Shown: piece after piece, positions 35,231 through 43,448 of the stretch
How the letters are laid out: each line of letters starts with the position of its first letter
How positions within the stretch are numbered: position 1 is the stretch's first letter
NCBI RefSeq assembly: GCF_008727775.1
Contig: NZ_CP044232.1
Coordinates: 62,001 to 126,000, forward strand
DNA length: 64,000 nucleotides
Origin: Microbacterium lushaniae
GTDB lineage: Bacteria > Actinomycetota > Actinomycetes > Actinomycetales > Microbacteriaceae
Reading direction: 5' to 3'
Translations under genes and position numbers: made by a program
The notes under the pieces: model-generated
The model's input: the letters and a program-made list of their open reading frames with translations, nothing else
Told to the model about the DNA's origin: nothing
Databases searched by the model: none

Positions 35231-37740
35231 GACGCGGACGCCTGCGGGTGCTGCTGGGGGCCGCGCCCGGCGTCGGCAAGACGTACGAGATGCTCCAGGA
35301 GGGGCGGCGCCTGCGGGACGAGGGCCGCGACGTCGTGATCGCGGTGGTCGAGACGCACGGGCGTGCGGCCACGGCCGCGCAGGCGGAAGGGCTCCCGCTC
35401 GTTCCGCGCCGCAGCGTCGAGCACCGCGGCGTGACCCTGGCGGAGATGGACCTGGATGCCGTGCTGGCGCGACGCCCCGACCTCGCGCTGGTGGACGAGC
35501 TGGCGCACACCAACGCGCCCGGCTCGCGCAACACCCAGCGCTGGGCCGACGTCGAGGAGCTCCTCGCGGCCGGCATCGACGTCATCACGACCGTCAACGT
35601 GCAGCACATCGCCTCCCTCAACGACGTCGTCCAGCGCATCACCGGCGTCGTGCAGCGCGAGACCGTGCCCGACGGCGTGGTGCGCGGCGCCGACCAGATC
35701 GAGGTCGTCGATGTCGCCCCGCAGGCGCTGCGCGACCGCCTGTCGGCCGGGGTCGTGTACCCGGCCGAGCGCATCGACGCGGCACTGTCGAACTACTTCC
35801 GGCTGGGCAACCTCACCGCCCTGCGCGAACTCGCCCTGCTGTGGCTGGCCGACGAGGTCGACAGCGCCCTGCGGTCCTACCGCGCCGATCACGGCATCCA
35901 GGGCTCGTGGCAGGCGCGCGAGCGTGTCGTGGTGGCCCTGACCGGGGGCCGCGAAGGCGAGACGCTGCTGCGTCGGGGGGCGCGGATCGCCGCCCGGTCG
36001 GCCGGCGGCGAGTTGCTGGCCGTGCACGTGTCCAGTCAGGACGGGCTGCGCAGCGGTGCCCCCGGCGACCTGGCCGCCCAGCGCGCCCTCGTCGAGTCAC
36101 TGGGCGGCACCTACCACCAGGTGGTCGGGGACGACATCGCGCGGACGCTCGTGGAGTTCGCCCGATCGGTGAACGCGTCGCAGCTCGTGATCGGCGTGAG
36201 CCGGCGCGGACGCCTGGCCGCCGCCCTCACCGGCCCGGGGATCGGGGCCACCGTCATCCGCGAATCCGGCGACATCGACGTGCACATCGTCACGCACGCC
36301 GCCGCCGGCGGGCGCCTGACGCTGCCGCGCCTGCGCGGCGGAGCGCTGAGCGTGAAGCGCCGCATCCTCGGATTCGTTCTCGCCCTGGGCGGCGGGCCGC
36401 TGCTGTCGTGGCTGCTGTACATCACCGACGGTCCCGACTCCCTCACCTCCGACGTGCTCGCCTACCAGCTGCTCGTGGTGCTCGTGGCGCTCGTCGGCGG
36501 CATCTGGCCCGCCGTCTTCGCGGCGCTGCTGTCGGGTCTCACCCTCGATTTCCTCTTCATCGACCCGCTCTTCACGATCGAGATCGCCGACCCCGCGCAT
36601 GCGCTGTCGATCGTGCTGTACATCGTGATCGCGGTCCTGGTGAGCCTCGTCGTCGACCAGGCGGCCCGGCGTGACCGCTCGGCGCGGCGTGCGCTGGCGG
36701 AGTCGGAGCTGCTCGCGACGGTGGCCGGAAGCGTCCTGCGCGGCGAGAGCGCGGTGCCGGCGATGGTCACCCGGTTGCGCGAGGCGTTCGGGTTCGCCGG
36801 GGTCCGCCTCCTCGCCGCCGACGGCACGGTGCTCGCGACCGACGGCGAGCCGGTGCGCGATGACCGCGCCGTCCGCCTGCCCGTCGGCCAAGACGGCGAA
36901 GCGCGTGCGACGCTCGAGCTGCACGGCGCAGAACTCGACGCATCCGGCCGCAGGCTCCTCGACGTCATCGTGGTGCAGCTGGGCGCGGCACTGGAGCGCA
37001 CCGATCTCGCCGAGACGGCGCGGGAAGTGGGCGTCCTGGCTGCCACGGACCAGGTGCGCAGTGCGCTGCTGTCGGCCGTCAGCCACGATCTGCGCAGGCC
37101 CTTGGCTGCCGCCGTCGCCGCGGTGGGAGGACTGCGGGCCGCCGGCGGCCAGCTCTCCGGCGAGGACCGCGACGAACTGCTGGTCACCGCAGACGAGAGC
37201 CTCGCCACCCTGTCGGCGCTGGTCACCGATCTCCTCGACGTCAGCCGCGTGCAGGCCGGTGTCCTGGCCGTGTCGCTCGCGCCGGTGGATGCCGCCGATG
37301 TCATCCTCGCCGCCGTCGACGAGCTGCACTTGGGGCCCGACCAGGTCGACCTCGCGCTGGACCCCGAGCTCCCGGCCGTGGTCGCCGACCCCGTGCTCCT
37401 GCAGCGCGTGATGGTGAACCTCCTCGCCAACGCGCACCGCCATGCTCCGGCGGGCACCCGCACGCGCGTGGCCACGAGCCGCCTGGGCGGAACGGTGGAG
37501 ATCCGCGTGGTCGACACCGGGGTGGGCGTGCCGCCCGAGCGGCAGGGCGACATCTTCGCCCCGTTCCAGCGGCTCGGCGACACCGACAACACCACGGGGC
37601 TCGGCCTCGGGCTCGCGCTGTCGCGCGGCTTCACCGAGGGGATGGGCGGCACGCTCAGCCCGGAGGACACCCCCGGCGGCGGGCTCACGATGGTCGTGGC
37701 GCTGCCGGCGGCCGAGGCGGGGGAGGATGAGTCCCGATGA
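35227..37740 (+). CDS. kdpD: Osmosensitive K+ sensor histidine kinase KdpD
   Basis: 837 aa. N-terminal KdpD domain with Walker A GAAPGVGKTYEML and VDELAHTNAPGSRN (residues about 1-215), a universal-stress-protein-like domain (about 235-355), four membrane spans of the DUF4118 sensor (about 380-480), a GAF-like region, then the kinase core with phospho-acceptor His 620 in SAVSHDLRRPL, N-box NLLANAHRHAP and G-boxes DTGVGVPPE and GLGLGLALSRGF. GTG start gives the standard MRRGRLRVLLG N-terminus. Its stop overlaps the kdpE ATG. Confidence 0.95.
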   Translation: MRRGRLRVLLGAAPGVGKTYEMLQEGRRLRDEGRDVVIAVVETHGRAATAAQAEGLPLVPRRSVEHRGVTLAEMDLDAVLARRPDLALVDELAHTNAPGSRNTQRWADVEELLAAGIDVITTVNVQHIASLNDVVQRITGVVQRETVPDGVVRGADQIEVVDVAPQALRDRLSAGVVYPAERIDAALSNYFRLGNLTALRELALLWLADEVDSALRSYRADHGIQGSWQARERVVVALTGGREGETLLRRGARIAARSAGGELLAVHVSSQDGLRSGAPGDLAAQRALVESLGGTYHQVVGDDIARTLVEFARSVNASQLVIGVSRRGRLAAALTGPGIGATVIRESGDIDVHIVTHAAAGGRLTLPRLRGGALSVKRRILGFVLALGGGPLLSWLLYITDGPDSLTSDVLAYQLLVVLVALVGGIWPAVFAALLSGLTLDFLFIDPLFTIEIADPAHALSIVLYIVIAVLVSLVVDQAARRDRSARRALAESELLATVAGSVLRGESAVPAMVTRLREAFGFAGVRLLAADGTVLATDGEPVRDDRAVRLPVGQDGEARATLELHGAELDASGRRLLDVIVVQLGAALERTDLAETAREVGVLAATDQVRSALLSAVSHDLRRPLAAAVAAVGGLRAAGGQLSGEDRDELLVTADESLATLSALVTDLLDVSRVQAGVLAVSLAPVDAADVILAAVDELHLGPDQVDLALDPELPAVVADPVLLQRVMVNLLANAHRHAPAGTRTRVATSRLGGTVEIRVVDTGVGVPPERQGDIFAPFQRLGDTDNTTGLGLGLALSRGFTEGMGGTLSPEDTPGGGLTMVVALPAAEAGEDESR

Positions 37741-38411
37741 AGGTCCTCCTCGCCGACGACGACCCGCAGCTGGTCCGGGCCCTGCGGATCACGCTCGCCG
37801 CGCACGGGTACGACGTCGTCACCGCCCCCGACGGTGCCGCCGCCATCACCCTGGCGGCGCAGGAGCACCCTGACATCGTCGTGCTGGATCTCGGGATGCC
37901 GCGACTGGACGGCGTTCGCGTGATCCAGGCCCTGCGGGGCTGGAGCGAGGCGCCCATCCTCGTCGTGTCGGGCCGCACCGGCTCGGCTGACAAGGTCGAG
38001 GCCCTGGACGCCGGCGCCGACGACTACGTCACCAAGCCGTTCCAGATCGATGAGCTGCTCGCGCGACTGCGCGCCCTGTCACGGCGGACGGCCGCCGCAT
38101 CCGTCGACCCGGTCGTGCGGTTCGGCGACGTCGTCGTCGATCTGTCGGCCCGCGTCGTGACGCGCGCCGGCACGCGCGTGCACCTCACTCCCACCGAGTG
38201 GCGGATGCTGGAGTTCCTCGCCCGCCACCCCGGTTCGCTCGTGACGCGGCAGACGCTTCTGAAGGAGCTGTGGGGCAGCGAGCAGGTGTCGGATTCCGGC
38301 TACCTGCGGCTGTACGTCTCGCAGCTGCGGAAGAAGCTCGAAGCCGATCCCGCCGACCCGCAGCACCTGCTCACCGAACAGGGCATGGGCTACCGGCTCG
38401 TCGCGGACTGA
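37737..38411 (+). CDS. kdpE: Response regulator KdpE
   Basis: 224-aa OmpR-class activator of kdpFABC. Receiver domain with acidic pocket DDD at 6-8, phospho-acceptor Asp 51 (VVLDLGMP) and Lys in TKPFQIDEL; C-terminal winged helix (LTPTEWRMLEFLARHPG, then YLRLYVSQLRKKLE). ATG overlaps the kdpD stop by four bases. Confidence 0.96.
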   Translation: MKVLLADDDPQLVRALRITLAAHGYDVVTAPDGAAAITLAAQEHPDIVVLDLGMPRLDGVRVIQALRGWSEAPILVVSGRTGSADKVEALDAGADDYVTKPFQIDELLARLRALSRRTAAASVDPVVRFGDVVVDLSARVVTRAGTRVHLTPTEWRMLEFLARHPGSLVTRQTLLKELWGSEQVSDSGYLRLYVSQLRKKLEADPADPQHLLTEQGMGYRLVAD

Positions 38412-38433
38412 TCAGGGCGCCCGGCGGCGCAGC

Positions 38434-39657
38434 TCACCCCAGGAACTCCCGCGCGGCCACCACGAGGTTGTCCACACCCCGGCTGAGGGTGGGCTGGAGC
38501 ACGGGGGCGAAGAACGGCGAGTGGTTCGTGGGGATGTCGCGCTCCAGCGTTCCCGCGGCCTCCGCCTCGGCGTAGGCCTGCGGGTCGACGCCGCCCCAGA
38601 ACCAGAACACCAGGGGCGCCCCGGCGTCGCGCGCGAACCACGAGACGTCCTCGCTGCCGGTGAACATGCCCGGGTCCACGACGCTGTCCTGGCCGAAGGA
38701 GCGCTCGAACGCGGCGGTCACCCGCGCCGTCGCATCCTCGTCGTTGATCGTGGGCGGCAGCGTGTGGTCGGTCGAGATCGTGGGTGTCTGCTCGGCGCCG
38801 GATGCCATCGCCTCGGCCCGCACGATGCGCTCCACCTTCTCCAGCACGCGGTCGCGGGCTTCGTCGTCGGGGTAGCGCAGGCTCAGTTCGAGCTTGGCCT
38901 CGGCGGGGATGATGTTGTTCTTCAGCCCCGCGTGGATGGAGCCGACGGTGACGACGGCGACGTCACGGGGGTCGGTCTCGCGCGAGACGATGGTCTGCAG
39001 CCGCATGACGGTGGCCGCCGCCATCACCACCGGGTCGATCGTGGCCTGCGGCCGCGATCCGTGGCCACCGCGGCCGTGCAGGACGACGCTCAGTCCGTCG
39101 GACGCGGCCATCTGCGTGCCCGGGCGGACACCGACGATACCGGCCGGGAGCGGCGTGACGTGCTGGCCGAGCACGATGTCGGCCTTCGGATACCGCTCGA
39201 GCACGCCGTCGGAGATCATCGCGCGCGAGCCGGCGCCGTACTCCTCGGCGGGCTGGAACACCGCCACGACCGTGCCCGACCACTCCTCGCGCGTCGCGAC
39301 GAGCCGCTCCACCGCGCCCAGCAGCGCCGCGACGTGCATGTCGTGCCCGCACGCGTGCATGACGGGCACCTCCGTGCCGGAAGGATCCACGCCGCGGGCG
39401 GTGCTGGCGTAGTCCAGCCCCGTGCGCTCTTCGACGGGGAGGGCGTCCATGTCGGCCCGCAGCCATACGACCGGACCCTCGCCGGGCGCAGAGCCGTGCA
39501 CCACGGTCACGACGCCTGTGCGGCCGACGCCTTCCTCCACCTCGAGCCCGAGCTCGGTGAGGTGCCGCACGATGACACCGGCCGTGCGCGTCTCCTGGAA
39601 GGACAGCTCGGGATGGCGGTGCAGGTCGCGGTACAGGCTCTCCAGATCGATGCTCAT
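38434..39657 (-). CDS. M20-family amidohydrolase (hippurate/N-acyl amino acid hydrolase type)
   Basis: 407 aa. Metal-binding pattern of the M20D family: LHRHPELSFQE at the start, RADMDALPV, HACGHDMHVAALLGA, QPAEE with catalytic glutamate, and the lid domain HGRGGHGSRPQATIDPV. Acts on N-acylated or amidated amino acids; the exact substrate cannot be read. ATG at 39657, 50 bases downstream of the LacI gene and in the same direction. Confidence 0.85.
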   Translation of the reverse strand: MSIDLESLYRDLHRHPELSFQETRTAGVIVRHLTELGLEVEEGVGRTGVVTVVHGSAPGEGPVVWLRADMDALPVEERTGLDYASTARGVDPSGTEVPVMHACGHDMHVAALLGAVERLVATREEWSGTVVAVFQPAEEYGAGSRAMISDGVLERYPKADIVLGQHVTPLPAGIVGVRPGTQMAASDGLSVVLHGRGGHGSRPQATIDPVVMAAATVMRLQTIVSRETDPRDVAVVTVGSIHAGLKNNIIPAEAKLELSLRYPDDEARDRVLEKVERIVRAEAMASGAEQTPTISTDHTLPPTINDEDATARVTAAFERSFGQDSVVDPGMFTGSEDVSWFARDAGAPLVFWFWGGVDPQAYAEAEAAGTLERDIPTNHSPFFAPVLQPTLSRGVDNLVVAAREFLG

Positions 39658-39707
39658 GCGATGAGCCTAGACGCGCGCTCCCGCGCAGCGTGCGAAGCCG
39701 GTCCGCC

Positions 39708-40718
39708 TCAGCGCAGCCGCGCCGTGGTGCCCCGGACGACGAGCTCGAACGGCAGCCGCGCGGGCGTGTGCGGGGTGGCTGCCGGTGACTCCAGCTCCGC
39801 CAGGATCGTGTCGGCAGCCTGCTCGCCCTGGGCTGAAGGGAACTGGTCGATCGTGGTGAGACGGAAGAACCCGCCGAGCTCGTGGCCGTCGATGCCGATG
39901 ACGGACAGGTCTTCGGGAACGCGGTAGCCGAGCTCGCGCGCGGCCAGCACGGCGCCGATGGCCATCTCGTCCGATGCCGCGAAGATCGCGGTGGGGCGAT
40001 CGCCGGGGCGTCCCAGCAGCTGCTTGGCAGCGCGGAACCCGCCCTCGATCGTGAAGTCGGCCGGCTCGAACAGCGCGGGCAGCGCCGGCATCCCCGCATC
40101 CGCCAGCGCCTGCTCGAACCCCTGGCGGCGCCGGGTGGGGATGTGGAAGTCGATGTCGAACTCGGGGGTGGCGCCGATGTGGGCGATGCGGGTGTGCCCG
40201 AGGGAGAGCAGATGCTCGGTGGCCAGGCGGGCGAGGGCGACGTCGTCCACCGTGAGGGTCGTCAGGTGCGGATTGGGGCCGCCGATCGCGATCACCGGAA
40301 TGCCGAGGGCGTGCAGCCGCTGCGACTCCTCGGTGCCGAGTTCGATCGAGATCGCGATGACGCCGTCGATCCGCCGGCGGCGCAGGAACGTCTCGAACAC
40401 CGTGCGACGTTCTTCTGGGTCGGCCGTGACGCTGTAGAGGGTGATGTCGTAGCCGCGCCGCATGAGCGCGGCGGAGATGCCGGTGAGCACCGTGCTGAAG
40501 AACCAGCGATCCAGGAACGGCACCAGCACGCCGATGTTGCGCGTGCGGCCCGAGGCCAGGCTCGAGGCGGAGGCGGACACGACGTAGCCGAGGCGTTCGG
40601 CCGCGTCGTGCACGCGCGCGCGTGTGGCGTCGGAGACGTGGCCGCGGCCGCTGAGGGCGCGCGAGACCGTCGCCGTCGACACGCCCGCCATCCGCGCGAC
40701 CTCGTCGATGCTCACCAT
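39708..40718 (-). CDS. LacI-family regulator of the alpha-glucosidase unit
   Basis: 336 aa from ATG 40718. Helix-turn-helix SIDEVARMAGVSTATVSRAL and hinge region SASSLASGRTRN, then the effector domain (VPEDLSVIGIDGHELGGFF near the C-terminus). The open frame continues upstream, but that part overlaps the GH13 gene and is not LacI-like. It is encoded right after the GH13 gene, whose promoter carries a fitting operator (42442). Confidence 0.88.
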   Translation of the reverse strand: MVSIDEVARMAGVSTATVSRALSGRGHVSDATRARVHDAAERLGYVVSASASSLASGRTRNIGVLVPFLDRWFFSTVLTGISAALMRRGYDITLYSVTADPEERRTVFETFLRRRRIDGVIAISIELGTEESQRLHALGIPVIAIGGPNPHLTTLTVDDVALARLATEHLLSLGHTRIAHIGATPEFDIDFHIPTRRRQGFEQALADAGMPALPALFEPADFTIEGGFRAAKQLLGRPGDRPTAIFAASDEMAIGAVLAARELGYRVPEDLSVIGIDGHELGGFFRLTTIDQFPSAQGEQAADTILAELESPAATPHTPARLPFELVVRGTTARLR

Positions 40719-40747
40719 GTCGACCGCCCCCGCGGCACTCCTGCGGG

Positions 40748-42427
40748 TCAGTCCGCCGCGACCCAGACCGTCGTGTCGATGGGCACGCCCTCCGGCGCGA
40801 GCGGGCCGCTCGCGGCCACGATCGTGCCGTGCGGCAGCGGCACCGTCGCGCCATCCACGTTCGCGATGACCGTGAGGCTGCCGTTGCGGAACGCCACGAC
40901 GCCGTCGCCGAACCCGTCGAGCCACTCCAGGGCGCCCGACCCGAGGGACCGCGCGCGCCGCTCGGCGAGGAGCGTGCGGTACAGCGACAGGGTCGAGTCG
41001 GGGTCGGTGGCCTGCACCTCCCGGGCGAGCTCGCGCCACTGCTCGGGCTGTGGCAGCCAGCTCTCGCCGGTGGGGCTGAAGCCGAAGGCGGGGGCGGACG
41101 GACTCCACGGCAGCGGCACGCGGCATCCGTCGCGGCCGTAGCGCTCACCCTCGGTGCGGAACCACGTGGGATCCTGACGCGCCTCGTCGGGCAGGTCGAT
41201 GGCCTCTGGCAGGCCCAGCTCCTCGCCCTGATAGACGTAGGCGGAGCCGGGAAGCGCCAGCATGAGCGCCGTCGCGGCGCGGGCGCGGCGCAGGCCCACC
41301 TCGGGGATCGGCTGACCCGGCGACGACGGGCCGATGCCGTGCCCCTGGGGGTTCTCCGCCGTCAGCGCCAGCCGCGAGGCGTGGCGGACGACGTCGTGGT
41401 TGGACAGCACCCACGTGCTGGGCGCACCCACCGCGGCGTACACCGAGATGGACTCGGCGATGACAGCCCGCAGCTTCGCGGCATCCCATTCGGTCTCGAG
41501 GTATTCGAAGTTGAACGCCTGGTGCATCTCGTCCGGCCGCACCCACAGGGCTGTCTTCGCGACGCTCGGCAGCCACGCCTCGGCGCACAGGGCCCGGTCG
41601 CCGTCGTACTCGGCGAGCAGGCGGTGCCAGTCGCGGTAGATCTCGTGCACGCCGGGCTGGCCCCAGTACGGCACCGATCCTTCGTCGCCGCCCATCGACC
41701 CGGCATCCGGGTTCGGGGTGTAATCGGGCAGGCCCTCCTGCTTGACCAGGCCGTGCGCGACGTCGACGCGGAAGCCGTCCACCCCCCGGTCGAGCCAGAA
41801 GCGCAGGATGCGTCGGAACTCCTCCCGCACCTCCTCGTTCGACCAGTCGAAGTCGGGCTGCGACGAGTCGAACAGGTGCAGATACCACTGCCCGGGCGCG
41901 CCGTCGGCTTCGGTGACGCGCGTCCAGGCCGGTCCGCCGAACACCGATTCCCAGTTGTTCGGGGGCAGCTCGCCGTGCTCACCCCTGCCGTCGCGGAACA
42001 TGTAGCGCGCGCGTTCGCGGCTTCCGGGGGCAGCGGCCAGGGCGGCCTGGAACCACTCGTGCTGGTCGGAGGAGTGGTTGGGGACGAGGTCGACGATGAT
42101 GCGGATGCCGCGATCGTGCGCGCCGGTGAGGAGGTCGTCGAAGTCGGCGAGCGTGCCGAACAGCGGGTCGACGTCGCAGTAGTCGGAGACGTCGTACCCG
42201 GCGTCCTTCTGCGGCGACCGCTGGAACGGGCTCAGCCAGATGGCGTCGATGCCCAGGTCGAGCAGCTCGTCCAGGTGCGCGGTCACGCCGGGCAGGTCGC
42301 CGACGCCGTCGCCGGAGTCGTCCGCGAACGAGCGGGGATAGATCTGGTAGATCACGGCCGTGCGCCACCACTCCGACCCGGGAGCGGCTGCGGCCGCGTG
42401 CTGCGTCTCCTGCTGCGTCGAAGTCAT
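40748..42427 (-). CDS. GH13 alpha-glucosidase (oligo-1,6-glucosidase/maltase type)
   Basis: 559-aa cytosolic enzyme splitting short alpha-glucosides. GH13 motifs in order: IDAIWLSPFQRSP, DLVPNHSSDQHEWF, GFRVDVAHGLVK with the nucleophile Asp, CAEAWLPS with the acid/base Glu, and LSNHDVVRH with the transition-state Asp. No signal peptide. The ATG at 42427 has GGAGG three bases ahead and a TACCCT box just behind. First gene of a GH13-LacI-M20 unit; no transporter is attached. Confidence 0.92.
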   Translation of the reverse strand: MTSTQQETQHAAAAAPGSEWWRTAVIYQIYPRSFADDSGDGVGDLPGVTAHLDELLDLGIDAIWLSPFQRSPQKDAGYDVSDYCDVDPLFGTLADFDDLLTGAHDRGIRIIVDLVPNHSSDQHEWFQAALAAAPGSRERARYMFRDGRGEHGELPPNNWESVFGGPAWTRVTEADGAPGQWYLHLFDSSQPDFDWSNEEVREEFRRILRFWLDRGVDGFRVDVAHGLVKQEGLPDYTPNPDAGSMGGDEGSVPYWGQPGVHEIYRDWHRLLAEYDGDRALCAEAWLPSVAKTALWVRPDEMHQAFNFEYLETEWDAAKLRAVIAESISVYAAVGAPSTWVLSNHDVVRHASRLALTAENPQGHGIGPSSPGQPIPEVGLRRARAATALMLALPGSAYVYQGEELGLPEAIDLPDEARQDPTWFRTEGERYGRDGCRVPLPWSPSAPAFGFSPTGESWLPQPEQWRELAREVQATDPDSTLSLYRTLLAERRARSLGSGALEWLDGFGDGVVAFRNGSLTVIANVDGATVPLPHGTIVAASGPLAPEGVPIDTTVWVAAD

Positions 42428-42441
42428 GGCCTCCAGGGTAG

Positions 42442-42455
42442 TGCAAACGCTTACA
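42442..42455. promoter_or_regulatory. MalR/LacI-type operator before the alpha-glucosidase
   Basis: TGCAAACGCTTACA matches the classic TGnAAnCGnTTnCA palindrome (10 of 14 symmetric). It sits 15 bases upstream of the GH13 ATG, directly upstream of its putative -10 box, a position suited to repression by the adjacent LacI protein. Confidence 0.7.
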
Positions 42456-42486
42456 TCAGTGGTGGGAATGCTCAGGATCGGGCCGG

Positions 42487-42492
42487 TAGGGT
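42487..42492 (+). promoter_or_regulatory. -10 box of a leaderless apt transcript
   Basis: TAGGGT ends six bases before the apt GTG and there is no Shine-Dalgarno sequence, the usual layout of a leaderless actinobacterial gene. Confidence 0.45.
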
Positions 42493-42498
42493 GGCCTG

Positions 42499-43017
42499 GT
42501 GTCCGACCTCGCGCGTGCCGAAAGCCTCATCGGCAGCATCCCCGACTATCCCGAACCGGGCGTGATCTTCCGCGACATCACGCCGCTCCTGGCCGACGCG
42601 GCAGCGCTGCGGACCAGCATCGACGCCCTCATCGCCCCGTTCGCGGGCGGCTTCGACGTGGTGGCCGGCATCGAGGCGCGCGGGTTCCTCCTCGCCGGTG
42701 CCGCCGCGATCGCCGCGGGGGCGGGGCTGGTCCCGATCCGCAAGGCCGGGAAGCTTCCCCGGCCGGCCGCATCCGTCGCCTACGCGCTGGAGTACGGCAC
42801 CGCCGAGATCGAGATGCACGACGACATCGCCCCCGCCACCCGCGTGCTGCTGATGGATGACGTGCTGGCCACCGGCGGCACGATCGCCGCCGCGCGCGAG
42901 CTGGTCGCAGGCCTCGGCGGCACCGTCGTGGGTACCGCGGTGCTGCTGGAGATCGACGCGCTCCGCGGCCGCGACGCACTCGGCGACGCTCCGCTGCACG
43001 CCGTCTTCCACATCTGA
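42499..43017 (+). CDS. apt: Adenine phosphoribosyltransferase
   Basis: 172-aa salvage enzyme making AMP from adenine and PRPP. N-terminal PDYPEPGVIFRDITPLL, adenine-specific GIEARGFLLAGA, PRPP loop VLLMDDVLATGGTIAAA. GTG start at 42499. It stands alone, divergent from the alpha-glucosidase, but fits with the adenine deaminase-like gene at 58838 as the competing fate of adenine. Confidence 0.95.
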   Translation: MSDLARAESLIGSIPDYPEPGVIFRDITPLLADAAALRTSIDALIAPFAGGFDVVAGIEARGFLLAGAAAIAAGAGLVPIRKAGKLPRPAASVAYALEYGTAEIEMHDDIAPATRVLLMDDVLATGGTIAAARELVAGLGGTVVGTAVLLEIDALRGRDALGDAPLHAVFHI

Positions 43018-43162
43018 CCCGCCGCAGCCTTCCGCCCCGCCCGCCGCGGCCCTCTCCTCACCCGCCGTTCCGCGGCGCGGCTCCCCCCGCTTCCGCCCCG
43101 GTTCCGCCCTTCGCTTCCGCGCCGCGGTTCCGCTTCCGCCCCCGCTTCCGCCCCTGTCGTTC

Positions 43163-43240
43163 CGCGCAGAACTCAGGAGATCCGGCTCTTCCGGGGCTGT
43201 GTCACCGGTGTCAGGGTCGGATCTTCCTGAGTTTTGCGCG
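43163..43240. repeat. Palindromic repeat C2 (ACTCAGGA family)
   Basis: Arms of about 22 bases (CGCGCAGAACTCAGGA with GATCCG, and the complement ending TCCTGAGTTTTGCGCG) around about 30 bases of loop containing CTCTTCCGGGGCTG and GTCACCGGTGTC. Nearly the same sequence recurs at 43347. Confidence 0.8.
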
Positions 43241-43346
43241 CGTGGCGGTCCGGCGGGGACGGGCCCGAGGCGCGGCTGGCGCGGCCGGGGCGGCGGTCCG
43301 GACGGTGGCCGTCCCGCCGGTGCTGACCCCGGGTGCCGCCCTTCGC

Positions 43347-43424
43347 CGCGCAAAACTCAGGAGATCCGGCTCTTCCGGGGCTCTGTCACCGGTGTCGAGG
43401 TCGGATCTTCCTGAGTTTTGCGCG
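43347..43424. repeat. Palindromic repeat C3 (ACTCAGGA family)
   Basis: About 95 percent identical to C2 by eye, including the loop, and with the better-paired outer ends CGCGCAAAACTC / GAGTTTTGCGCG. Lies just beyond the hpxO stop and may terminate it. Confidence 0.8.
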
Positions 43425-43448
43425 CGTGCCTCGCCTCCTCCGGTGTGG

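Larger units (their letters stand above)
43018..43448. other. 431-bp intergenic region without a gene, repeat-rich
   Basis: The first 145 bases are a low-complexity run in which TTCCGC recurs about nine times. The rest holds two copies of the ACTCAGGA palindrome (43163 and 43347) separated by about 105 bases of GC-rich sequence. I found no credible reading frame or promoter. Confidence 0.7.
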
